DNA from: Streptomyces aquilus
GTDB lineage: Bacteria > Actinomycetota > Actinomycetes > Streptomycetales > Streptomycetaceae
DNA length: 64,000 nt
Reading direction: 5' to 3'
NCBI RefSeq assembly: GCF_003955715.1
Contig: NZ_CP034463.1
Span: 6,758,001-6,822,000 of the forward strand
Both the position numbers and the translations under genes were made by a program. This document shows, piece after piece, positions 26,043 through 34,445 of the stretch (its first letter is position 1; each line of letters opens with the position of its first letter). The notes under the pieces are model-generated. The model did not search any database, was not told where the DNA came from, and saw only the letters and a program-made list of their open reading frames with translations.

Positions 26043-27005
26043 ATGACCGCCTCCCGCCGGCCTCTCACCCGCGCCGACCTCGCCCCCCTCGCCCGCGCCG
26101 CCGTCGGCGGCAACCGCACCCTCGTCGACGCCACCCGGCTGCGCGGCGGCAGCAAGAAGGGCGTCTACCGGCTCGCCTTCGACGACGGCTTCAGCGCGAT
26201 CGCCTACGTCTGGTCGCCGGACGAGGACTACTGGGACGCGGGCCCCTCCGACCTCCGCGACCCGTTCTCCCACGGCACGGGCCTCGGCCTCTTCGCCGCC
26301 GCGCACGACCGCCTGGCGGCCGCGGGCGTCCGCACACCCCGCCTGCTGCACGTCGACGCCGAGGCCCGGCAGGCGGTCGTCGAGGACCTCCCCGGAGGCA
26401 GCCTGGAAGCGGCCCTGCCCCGCGACCCGGCCCTCCTGGACCGGCTGGCGGCCCTCCTCGACATCCTGCACACCCACACCGGCCCCCGCTTCGGCAAGGT
26501 CGCCCTCGTCGACGGCGGCGGCACCTCGTACGGCACGTCGTGCGAACAGCGGGTCCTGGAGGGCGCCCTGCGCGACATCGCGGAGGTCGCCGGACGGGAG
26601 CCGCGCGCCGCCGCCGTACGGGAGCGACTGGTGGAGCGGGCGGGGGAGTTGGCGGCACGGGTCCGGCCGCGCGAGCGCCACACCCTCATCCACGGTGAAC
26701 TCGGCCCCGATCACGTCCTGTTGACCCAGGACGGCGAACTCGCCCTCATCGACATCGAAGGGCTGCTCTACTTCGACGTGGAGTGGGAGCACGTCTTCCT
26801 GGAGATCCGGTTCGGGGACGCCTACGAGGCCCTCCGCGTCCCGGACCTCGACGAGGACCGGCTCCGGCTCTACCGGCTCGCCATGCGGCTGTCCCTGGTC
26901 GCCGGGCCGTTGCGGCTGCTGGACGGGGACTTTCCCTTTACGGAATTCATGCGCGGTATTGCCGAGCACAACCTGGTGCACGTCCTCGACCTGGTGCGAC
27001 GATGA
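26043..27005 (+). CDS. APH/choline-kinase-like phosphotransferase
   Basis: This 320-residue protein has the kinase-like fold. LRGGSKKGVYRLAF serves as nucleotide loop, the catalytic loop reads HGELGPDHVLL (with Glu where the catalytic Asp of HxDxxxxN is usual) and LIDIEG is in the DFG position. The divergent loop leaves activity open. The substrate is unknown, and it is unlikely to be a resistance enzyme from context. It overlaps the next small membrane-protein gene by 4 bp. Confidence 0.75.
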   Translation: MTASRRPLTRADLAPLARAAVGGNRTLVDATRLRGGSKKGVYRLAFDDGFSAIAYVWSPDEDYWDAGPSDLRDPFSHGTGLGLFAAAHDRLAAAGVRTPRLLHVDAEARQAVVEDLPGGSLEAALPRDPALLDRLAALLDILHTHTGPRFGKVALVDGGGTSYGTSCEQRVLEGALRDIAEVAGREPRAAAVRERLVERAGELAARVRPRERHTLIHGELGPDHVLLTQDGELALIDIEGLLYFDVEWEHVFLEIRFGDAYEALRVPDLDEDRLRLYRLAMRLSLVAGPLRLLDGDFPFTEFMRGIAEHNLVHVLDLVRR

Positions 27006-27304
27006 TCGACGTGCACGAGATGTTGGTGATCGCGGCCGTCGTGGTGCTCACGGCCGGACTGGTGATCGGCGGCGCCGCGGCCACCGCCGGGTGGCTGCTG
27101 CCGGGGCGGGGGCGCGCCAAAGTGGCCCGGCCCAGGATGTGGGGGTACGGCACGCTGATCGGGCAGGCCGGGATCGGCACCTTCCTGTTCGTCGGGCCGC
27201 TCTACGGGCCGAGCATGCGGCACGTGCCGTACGCGATGGCCGGCATGGCGGTGTTCGCGCTCGGGCTGTACGTGCAGCGGCTCGCTATGAGGACCTCCTC
27301 CTGA
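27002..27304 (+). CDS. Small membrane protein
   Basis: This 100-residue protein has three predicted helices: MLVIAAVVVLTAGLVIGGAA, then IGTFLFVGPLYGP, then AMAGMAVFALGLYVQRL. The ATGA start overlaps the phosphotransferase stop, so the two are coupled. The end overlaps the convergent sdhB stop by 20 bp. The function is unknown. Confidence 0.7.
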   Translation: MIDVHEMLVIAAVVVLTAGLVIGGAAATAGWLLPGRGRAKVARPRMWGYGTLIGQAGIGTFLFVGPLYGPSMRHVPYAMAGMAVFALGLYVQRLAMRTSS

Positions 27305-28055
27305 TCTTCGACCCCAGCCACACCAGCGGGTCGTACTTGCGGTCCACCGCCCGCTCCTTCAGCGGGATCAGCGCGTTGTCCGTGATCTTGATGCCCTCCG
27401 GGCAGACCTCGGTGCAGCACTTGGTGATGTTGCAGTAGCCGAGGCCGTGTTCGTCCTGGGCGGTGGTCTTGCGGTCCAGGCCCGATTTTTCCGCCGCGTC
27501 CAGCGGGTGCATGTCCAGCTCGGCCACCCGCATCAGGAAGCGCGGACCCGCGAACGCCCGCTTGTTCTCCTCGTGGTCGCGGACCACATGGCAGGTGTCC
27601 TGGCACAGGAAGCACTCGATGCACTTGCGGAACTCCTGCGAGCGGTCCACGTCCTCCTGCATCATCCGGTACTCGCCCGGCCCCAGGTCCTGCGGCGGCA
27701 CGAACGCCGGGACCTCGCGCGCCTTCTCGTAGTTGAAGCCGACGTCGGTCACCAGGTCGCGGACGACGGGGAAGGCCCGCAGCGGGGTGACGGTGATCGT
27801 CTCCTCGCGGGTGAACACCGACATGCGGGTCATGCACATCAGCCGCGGCCGCCCGTTGACCTCCGCCGAGCACGAACCGCACTTGCCCGCCTTGCAGTTC
27901 CAGCGGACGGCGAGATCGGGGGCCTGGGTGGCCTGAAGGCGGTGGATGATGTCGAGGACCACCTCACCGTCGTTCACCTCGACCGTGAAGTCCTCCAGGC
28001 CGCCGCCCCGCACATCGCCCCGCCACACCTTGAACTGGGCCTTGTAGCTGCTCAC
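27285..28055 (-). CDS. sdhB: Succinate dehydrogenase iron-sulfur subunit
   Basis: This 256-residue protein has the 2Fe-2S ligands in NCKAGKCGSC and a downstream Cys (RLMCMTR), then the 4Fe-4S and 3Fe-4S ligands in CIECFLCQDTC and CNITKCCTEVCPEG. It passes electrons from SdhA to the membrane anchor. The GTG start overlaps the sdhA stop. It belongs to the SdhCAB type without a separate SdhD. Confidence 0.95.
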   Translation of the reverse strand: MSSYKAQFKVWRGDVRGGGLEDFTVEVNDGEVVLDIIHRLQATQAPDLAVRWNCKAGKCGSCSAEVNGRPRLMCMTRMSVFTREETITVTPLRAFPVVRDLVTDVGFNYEKAREVPAFVPPQDLGPGEYRMMQEDVDRSQEFRKCIECFLCQDTCHVVRDHEENKRAFAGPRFLMRVAELDMHPLDAAEKSGLDRKTTAQDEHGLGYCNITKCCTEVCPEGIKITDNALIPLKERAVDRKYDPLVWLGSKIRRRSS

Positions 28056-29995
28056 TCGTACAGCTCCTCTTCGGCGAGGTACTTGACCAGCTCCTCCTTG
28101 TCGAAGAGGGCGAGCAGGTCGGCGCGGATGGGGTCGGTGGTCTCCCGGGTGAGGGCGATCTGACCGCGGACCGGGTCCGTGGCCGCCAACCCGCCCGTGG
28201 GGTCGGTCAGTCGGCACAGCAGGTTGATGTTGCGCCACGTGCGTTCCATCGCCGGGTGGTCCTCGCGGGTGTGGCCGCCGCGCGACTCGGTGCGCTCCAG
28301 CGCCGCCCGCGCCACGCACTCGCTGACCAGCAGCATGTTGCGCAGGTCGAGCGCGAGGTGCCAGCCCGGGTTGAACTGGCGGTGGCCCTCGACCCCGGCG
28401 CGTCGGGCCCGTACCCGCAGGTCCGCCAGCTTCTCCAGGGCCTGCGCCATCTCGGCCTCGCGGCGGATGATGCCGACCAGGTCGTTCATGGCCTGCTGGA
28501 GCTCCTGGTGGAGGGTGTACGGGTTCTCCGGCGGGCGCCCGTCCTCCTCGCCCGGCGCCGGTCCCTCCGCCGAGAACGGCCGCAGCGCCTCCGCCGCCGC
28601 CGAGTCGACCTGGTCGTCGTCCACCGCGGGGCGCTCGAAGGCGAGGGAGGCCGCGTACTCGGCGGCGTGCAGGCCCGCCCTGCGGCCGAACACCAGCAGA
28701 TCGGAAAGGGAGTTGCCGCCGAGCCGGTTGGAGCCGTGCATGCCGCCCGCGACCTCACCGGCCGCGTACAGCCCGGGCACCCCGCGGGCCGCCGCGCTGT
28801 CCGAGTCGACCGCGATGCCGCCCATCACGTAGTGACAGGTCGGCCCGACCTCCATCGCCTCCGCGGTGATGTCGACGTCCGCCAGCTCCTTGAACTGGTG
28901 GTACATGGACGGCAGTCGGCGCTTGATGACGTCGGCGGGCATGCGCGTCGACACGTCCAGGAACACGCCGCCGTGCGGGGAGCCGCGGCCCGCCTTCACC
29001 TCGGAGTTGATGGCGCGGGCCACCTCGTCGCGGGGGAGCAGCTCGGGCGGACGCCGGTTGTGGTCCGGGTCCTCGTACCAGCGGTCGCCCTCCTCCTCCG
29101 ACTCGGCGTACTTCTCCTTGAAGACGTCCGGGACGTAGTCGAACATGAACCGCTTGCCCTCGGAGTTCCTGAGCACCCCGCCGTCGCCGCGCACCGACTC
29201 GGTGACGAGGATGCCCTTCACCGACGGCGGCCAGACCATGCCCGTCGGGTGGAACTGCACGAACTCCATGTTCAGCAGCGGGGCGCCCGCGAGCAGGGCG
29301 AGTGCGTGGCCGTCGCCGGTGTACTCCCACGAGTTCGACGTCACCTTGAACGACTTGCCGATGCCGCCGGTCGCGATGACGACGGAAGGCGCCTCCAGGA
29401 CGAAGAAACGGCCGGACTCGCGCTCGTAGGCGAAGACGCCACTCACGCGTGAGCCGTCCTTCAGGACACGGGTGACCGTGCACTCCTGGAAGACCTTGAG
29501 CCGGGACTCGTAGTCGCCCGTCTCGCGGTGGTCCTGCTGTTGCAGCGAGACGATCTTCTGCTGGAGGGTCCGGATGAGTTCGAGGCCCGTGCGGTCGCCG
29601 ACGTGGGCGAGGCGCGGGTACTCGTGGCCGCCGAAGTTGCGCTGGGAGATCCGGCCGTCCTTCGTACGGTCGAACAGCGCGCCCCAGGTCTCCAGCTCCC
29701 ACACCCGCTGCGGGGCCTCCTGGGCGTGCAGCTCGGCCATCCGCCACTGGTTGAGGAACTTCCCGCCGCGCATGGTGTCGCGGAAGTGCACCTGCCAGCT
29801 GTCGTGCTCGTTGGCGTTCGCCATCGCCGCCGCGATGCCGCCCTCGGCCATCACCGTGTGCGCCTTGCCGAACAGCGACTTGCAGATGACTGCCGTACGG
29901 GCGCCACGCTCGCGCGCCTCGATGGCGGCGCGGAGGCCGGCGCCCCCGGCACCGACCACGACGACGTCCCACTCCTGGCGGTCGACCACGGACAT
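28052..29995 (-). CDS. sdhA: Succinate dehydrogenase/fumarate reductase flavoprotein
   Basis: This 647-residue FAD subunit has VVVGAGGAGLRAAIEA for FAD, the flavinylation region around KAHTVMAEGGIAAAM and the active site FVQFHPTGM. It oxidises succinate on the cytosolic face of the membrane. The gene order is small coiled-coil gene, sdhC, sdhA, sdhB, with overlaps between the sdh genes, forming one operon. Confidence 0.96.
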   Translation of the reverse strand: MSVVDRQEWDVVVVGAGGAGLRAAIEARERGARTAVICKSLFGKAHTVMAEGGIAAAMANANEHDSWQVHFRDTMRGGKFLNQWRMAELHAQEAPQRVWELETWGALFDRTKDGRISQRNFGGHEYPRLAHVGDRTGLELIRTLQQKIVSLQQQDHRETGDYESRLKVFQECTVTRVLKDGSRVSGVFAYERESGRFFVLEAPSVVIATGGIGKSFKVTSNSWEYTGDGHALALLAGAPLLNMEFVQFHPTGMVWPPSVKGILVTESVRGDGGVLRNSEGKRFMFDYVPDVFKEKYAESEEEGDRWYEDPDHNRRPPELLPRDEVARAINSEVKAGRGSPHGGVFLDVSTRMPADVIKRRLPSMYHQFKELADVDITAEAMEVGPTCHYVMGGIAVDSDSAAARGVPGLYAAGEVAGGMHGSNRLGGNSLSDLLVFGRRAGLHAAEYAASLAFERPAVDDDQVDSAAAEALRPFSAEGPAPGEEDGRPPENPYTLHQELQQAMNDLVGIIRREAEMAQALEKLADLRVRARRAGVEGHRQFNPGWHLALDLRNMLLVSECVARAALERTESRGGHTREDHPAMERTWRNINLLCRLTDPTGGLAATDPVRGQIALTRETTDPIRADLLALFDKEELVKYLAEEELYE

Positions 29996-30816
29996 CAGAA
30001 CAACCTCGGATCGTCGAAGGCGCCGGAGGCGACCAGGTAGACGTAGAAGTCGGCGAGTGCCACGCTCACCAACGACGCCCAGGCCAGCAGCATGTGACGG
30101 GCATTCAGCTTCCCGACCCACTGCCAGGCCCGGTAGCGCACGGGATGCCGGGAGAAGTGCTTGAGCTGCCCGCCGACGATGTGCCGGCAGGAGTGGCAGG
30201 AGAGGGTGTACGCCCAGATCAGCACGATGTTGACCAGGAACACCAGGGTGCCCAGGCCCATGTGGCCCCACGCGTAGTGCTCGTCGCGGAAGGAGAGCAC
30301 GGTGTCGTAGGTCAGGATCCCGGCGACGACGAGCGCGGCGTAGAAGAAGTACCGGTGGATGTTCTGCAGGATCAGCGGGAAGCGGGTCTCGCCGGTGTAC
30401 TTCTTGTGCGGCTCGGCCACCGCGCAGGCCGGCGGGGACGCCCAGAAGCCCCGGTAGTAGGCCTTGCGGTAGTAGTAGCAGGTCAGGCGGAAGCCGAGCG
30501 GGAAGATCAGGATGAGGATCGCGGGGGAGATGCCCCACCAGCCGCCGAAGATCTCCCAGTTGGGCCCGGAGCGCATCGTCTCGCACCGCTCGGCCAGACA
30601 GGGCGAGTAGAACGGCGAGACGTACGGCGCCGCGTAGTAGTCCGTGTCCGCGAAGGCCCGCCAGGTCGAGTAGACGACGAAGGCCAGCAGCCCGGCGGCG
30701 GTGGCCGCGGGCGCCAGCCACCAGCGGTCGGTCCGCAGATGAGGGGCGGTGATCGCGGCGCGCGTACCGGACCGTACGCCGCCGCTGTTCGGATGAGGTT
30801 CCGTACCAGTGGCCAA
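29995..30816 (-). CDS. sdhC: Succinate dehydrogenase cytochrome b membrane anchor
   Basis: This protein of about 273 residues has five membrane helices and haem-ligand candidate His residues (QNIHRYFFYAALVVAGIL, DEHYAWGHMG, SCHSCRHIVGG). The family is the actinobacterial five-helix anchor. The TTG at 30816 is taken as start because GGAG lies about ten bases upstream and no ATG or GTG is in frame nearby. It overlaps sdhA by 1 bp. Confidence 0.85.
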   Translation of the reverse strand: MATGTEPHPNSGGVRSGTRAAITAPHLRTDRWWLAPAATAAGLLAFVVYSTWRAFADTDYYAAPYVSPFYSPCLAERCETMRSGPNWEIFGGWWGISPAILILIFPLGFRLTCYYYRKAYYRGFWASPPACAVAEPHKKYTGETRFPLILQNIHRYFFYAALVVAGILTYDTVLSFRDEHYAWGHMGLGTLVFLVNIVLIWAYTLSCHSCRHIVGGQLKHFSRHPVRYRAWQWVGKLNARHMLLAWASLVSVALADFYVYLVASGAFDDPRLF

Positions 30817-30847
30817 TTCATGACTCCGGTCGGTGTGGAGGGGCGGC

Positions 30848-31138
30848 TCAGTGGCCGGGCCCGTGATGGGCGCCGAGACCCTCGTCGTCCGAGTCCGTCC
30901 ACAGGGTGTTGTCGTACGGGGTGTCGGGGATGGAGACGAGATCGGTCCGCTTCGACTGGGCGAGCGCGGGATCGGCGTCCCTGAGCAGGGCGAGGCTCTC
31001 GCGCAGGCGGTCGGTGTCGACGCGGACGCGGCGCATCTCCAGACCACCGCTGCCGAGTTGCTGCTCCAGGCGCTTCACATACCGGTGCAGTTCGTCGAGG
31101 CAGCGCTGGGCTGACGCCAGTTCGTCGTGCAGGGCCAT
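30848..31138 (-). CDS. Small coiled-coil protein upstream of sdhC
   Basis: This 96-residue protein has a heptad-like N-terminus (LHDELASAQRCLDELHRYVK, then RLEQQL) and an acidic, His-rich tail (DSDDEGLGAHHGPGH). No known domain is recognised. The 31-bp distance to sdhC suggests it is in the sdh operon. The 284 bp between it and the divergent lipoprotein gene at 31423 hold no gene that I can support, only promoter-sized sequence. Confidence 0.7.
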   Translation of the reverse strand: MALHDELASAQRCLDELHRYVKRLEQQLGSGGLEMRRVRVDTDRLRESLALLRDADPALAQSKRTDLVSIPDTPYDNTLWTDSDDEGLGAHHGPGH

Positions 31139-31422
31139 GACGTGACCTCACTTAGGGCGGCAACGTTCATGTGCGCCTGCGAGTGTTGCGCGTCACACCG
31201 GCCCATGTGAAGGGACGTGCATGGATTGGCGGATCGTGTGCCTCCGTGCGCGCCCCCTGGATGCCGTCCATTGCGCCGCACGGGTGGGCTTCCGGGCGGT
31301 CTGCGCCGTGTCGCCACCGCCTGCCGAACCCTTTCCTCTTCAGTGGCCGCATACATCTGATCAGCTCCATATACCGCCAAACGTGATCGAAACCAGGCGG
31401 CGCACCCCCGGAGGTAGACGGC

Positions 31423-33687
31423 ATGTCCCACGACGGCGTCGCACCGCGCGCTGTGATGCGCTCGGTCGCCTTCCTGAGCGCCGGCGCGCTCGCGGTCCCG
31501 CTGCTCGCCGGGTGCAGTTCCGAGGACCCGGCCGGCAAGCCGCTCGCGGCGTCGGACATCGGGTTCGCCGACCGCTCCCTGGTCGCCGACGGCGGCACCC
31601 TGCGCTGGGCCGTGGACTCCGTGCCGGACACCCTCAACACCTTCCAGTCGGACGCCGACGCCACCACCACCCGCGTCGCCCAGGCCGTCCTGCCGGCCAT
31701 GTACCGGCTCGACGCGAACGGGCGCCCGCAGCTCGACGCCGACTACCTGGAGAAGGCCGAGGTCGTCGAGACCGAGCCCCGCCAGGTCGTGCTGTACAAG
31801 CTGAACCAGCAGGCCGTCTGGAGCGACGGCCGCGAGATCGGCGCCGCCGACTTCGCCGCCCAGTGGCGCGCCCTGTCCGGCAAGGACACCGCCTACTGGA
31901 CGGCCCGCAACGCCGGCTACGACCGCATCGAGAAGATCGAGCGCGGCAAGAACGACCTCGAGGTCAAGGTCACCTTCGCGCGGCCGTACGCCGACTGGAA
32001 GTCGCTGTTCTCCCCGCTGTACCCGAAGGACGTCATGGGCACCCCGGACTCCTTCAACGACAGCGCCCGCAAGAAGCTCAAGGTCACCGCAGGTCCCTTC
32101 GCGCTGGAGAAGGTCGACCGCAAGGACGACGAGGTCACCCTCGCCCGCAACCCGCGCTGGTGGGGCCACCCCGCCAAGCTCAACGAGATCGTGCTGCGCG
32201 CCGTACCCCGCGACAAGCGGGCCGCCGCGCTCGCCGCCGGTGAACTCGACCTGGCCGAGATCGACCCGGAGTCCGTCAAGCGGATCACCGTGGCGGCGAA
32301 GGGCACGCGGAGCGCCACCCCGCTGATGGGACCCGGCAGCAACCTCAGTGCCGCCGACGCCCTGCGCTCCTGGGCCGTCGCCAAGGGCACCGACGAGGAG
32401 GCCGCCGACGACGAGATCAGCGCCCGCGAGAAGCAGCGCGAGGAAGCCGCCGCGTACGCCCGGCAGCAGCAGGCCCTGCGCGGCTTCGAGGTGCGCCGCT
32501 CCCTGGAGCCCGCCTACACCCAGCTGGCCCTCAACGGCGCCGAGGGCCCCCTCGCCGACGAGCGGGTCCGCCGTGCCGTGGCCCGCGCCATCGACCGCGA
32601 GGCCCTCGCCTCGGCCGTGCTCACCCCGCTCGGTCTGCCCGCCGAGCCGGTCGGCAGCCACCTCGCGCTCTCCGGGCAGGCCGCCTACGCCGACAACAGC
32701 GGCGCCCTCGGCGGCCAGGACACCGCGGAGGCGCAGGCCCTCCTCGCGGACGCCGGCTGGGTGCCGGGCGGTCCGCTGAAGGAGGAGAAGAAGAAGGGCG
32801 ACAAGGCCGCCGGGTCCAAGGGCGAGAAGACCGCCGGGTCCAAGGGCGAGAAGGACTCCTCGGACGAGGAGGAGTCCGAGGACGGGACGTACATCGTCGG
32901 CGAGGACGACAAGGCGCCGCGCGAGGCCGACAAGGCGCTCCGCGAGGCGGACCGGGAGAAGAAGCAGGACCCCAGGAAGCACCAGGAGAGCGGGGACGGC
33001 TCCCAGCACCTCGCGCAGGACGGCAAGCAGTACGCGAACAAGCTGACGCAGGGCGGCGCCCCCGGCGCCTACGCCCCCCGCGGCACCGCCGCGCCGGCGG
33101 GCGCCGCGGCCGGGGCGCTCGCCAAGGACGGCAAGCCGCTCACGCTCCGCTTCGTGCTGCCGTCCGGGCCCGGCTCGCAGACCCTGCGCACGGTGGCCGA
33201 CCGGATCTCCGGGATGCTCCAGAAGGTCGGTATCCGCACCGAGATCACCAAGGTCGCGGACGAGAGCTACTTCAAGGACCACATCGCGTCCGGCCAGTTC
33301 GACCTCGCCCTGTACTCCTGGCCCGCGTCCGCCTTCCCCGCCACCGACGCCCGGCCCATCTACGCCAAGCCGGTCCCGGCGGCCGACGGTTCCCTGAACG
33401 TCGAGCAGAACTACACCCGGGTCGGCACCGACCAGGTGGACCAGCTCTTCGACCAGGCCGTCTCCACGCTGGACGAGGACGAGAGCCGGGGCCTGATCCG
33501 CAAGGCCGACTCCCGGATCTGGGCCGCCGCCGGCTCGATCCCGCTGTACCAGCGGCCCCAGCTGACGGCCGCGCGCACGAACATCGCCAACGCCGGCGCC
33601 TTCGGCTTCCAGACCCCGGTGTTCGAGGACATGGGCTTCCTGCGGAAGGGCGCAGCGCACCCCTCGGCGAGCCCCACGGAGAAGTAG
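31423..33687 (+). CDS. Oligopeptide-type ABC substrate-binding lipoprotein with acidic insert
   Basis: This 754-residue SBP_bac_5 protein has a lipoprotein signal (AVPLLAGCSSEDP) and family motifs DTLNTFQSDADATTT and ERVRRAVARAIDREALASAV. About residues 447-560 form a highly charged Lys/Glu/Asp-rich low-complexity insert with a duplicated AGSKGEK unit, which splits the C-terminal lobe. No permease or ATPase genes are adjacent, so it must use a transporter elsewhere or act in sensing. The next lipoprotein gene follows after 15 bp. Confidence 0.85.
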   Translation: MSHDGVAPRAVMRSVAFLSAGALAVPLLAGCSSEDPAGKPLAASDIGFADRSLVADGGTLRWAVDSVPDTLNTFQSDADATTTRVAQAVLPAMYRLDANGRPQLDADYLEKAEVVETEPRQVVLYKLNQQAVWSDGREIGAADFAAQWRALSGKDTAYWTARNAGYDRIEKIERGKNDLEVKVTFARPYADWKSLFSPLYPKDVMGTPDSFNDSARKKLKVTAGPFALEKVDRKDDEVTLARNPRWWGHPAKLNEIVLRAVPRDKRAAALAAGELDLAEIDPESVKRITVAAKGTRSATPLMGPGSNLSAADALRSWAVAKGTDEEAADDEISAREKQREEAAAYARQQQALRGFEVRRSLEPAYTQLALNGAEGPLADERVRRAVARAIDREALASAVLTPLGLPAEPVGSHLALSGQAAYADNSGALGGQDTAEAQALLADAGWVPGGPLKEEKKKGDKAAGSKGEKTAGSKGEKDSSDEEESEDGTYIVGEDDKAPREADKALREADREKKQDPRKHQESGDGSQHLAQDGKQYANKLTQGGAPGAYAPRGTAAPAGAAAGALAKDGKPLTLRFVLPSGPGSQTLRTVADRISGMLQKVGIRTEITKVADESYFKDHIASGQFDLALYSWPASAFPATDARPIYAKPVPAADGSLNVEQNYTRVGTDQVDQLFDQAVSTLDEDESRGLIRKADSRIWAAAGSIPLYQRPQLTAARTNIANAGAFGFQTPVFEDMGFLRKGAAHPSASPTEK

Positions 33688-33702
33688 GGGATCATTCTCC
33701 GC

Positions 33703-34308
33703 ATGTACATGCGGAGACGGACGTGGGTGGCGGGGGCGGCGCTGGTCGCCCTCGCGGCAGGACTGACGGCGTGCAGTGACTCGGACACGCGGGCGGGATC
33801 CTGCACGGACGGGACGTACACCTGGTCGGGCGTCGAGCGCACGCAGAAGGTGACCAAGCTCGCCGCCCCCATAACGATCGCGAGGACGACGGCGTCCTAC
33901 AAGGCCCCGCTCGAGGTCATCGACACCGTCGTCTACAGCCGGACGGTCACCCCCGTGCCGCCCGGCGCGGGGAGATCGGGAGTACTCGCGGCGCTGGACG
34001 AGCACCTGGACGTCGACGAGTCGAAGGCCGGCGCGCGAGGGGTGGTGGACACCCGGCACGGGGACTCCTACGTGGAGGGGACGGCGCTGCACAAGGGCGC
34101 CTACTACGCCTGGAGCTACGTCGATCTCGTCGACGCCGACTTCACGTACACCTGCGAGGACGTCGACCCGGTGAAGGGGCATGTGCGCACCTGGGACGAG
34201 ATCGGCTCCGACCTCCGGCCCTGCGCCGAGGCCGCGCCGAGCGACAGTGGCCGGGAGGCCGCCGCCCGCCGCTGTCCGACCGGCTCGAAGGCCGCGCGGG
34301 AGGCCTGA
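33703..34308 (+). CDS. Secreted lipoprotein, unknown function
   Basis: This 201-residue protein has a basic N-terminus (MYMRRR), a hydrophobic core and the lipobox LTAC with Cys24. Four further Cys may form disulphides (GSCTDG, YTCEDV, RPCAEA, RRCPTG). No domain is recognised. It probably shares a transcript with the binding-protein gene upstream. Confidence 0.75.
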   Translation: MYMRRRTWVAGAALVALAAGLTACSDSDTRAGSCTDGTYTWSGVERTQKVTKLAAPITIARTTASYKAPLEVIDTVVYSRTVTPVPPGAGRSGVLAALDEHLDVDESKAGARGVVDTRHGDSYVEGTALHKGAYYAWSYVDLVDADFTYTCEDVDPVKGHVRTWDEIGSDLRPCAEAAPSDSGREAAARRCPTGSKAAREA

Positions 34309-34445
34309 AACCGGCCCCCGGAGGCCGCCTCTGTCAATCCCACGTACCATGGGGTGAGGCCGTGGCATGTACAGCCCGGCAGGGTCCGCGTAACACAGAC
34401 GTACGCGCAGGCCCCTTCCACACCACTCCGGGAGTACGCCGCACT

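Noticed and set aside
31075..34368. Minus-strand frame of 1097 codons opposite two lipoprotein genes
   Set aside because: Val/Gly/Leu-rich antisense shadow; the plus-strand genes have signal peptides and family motifs.
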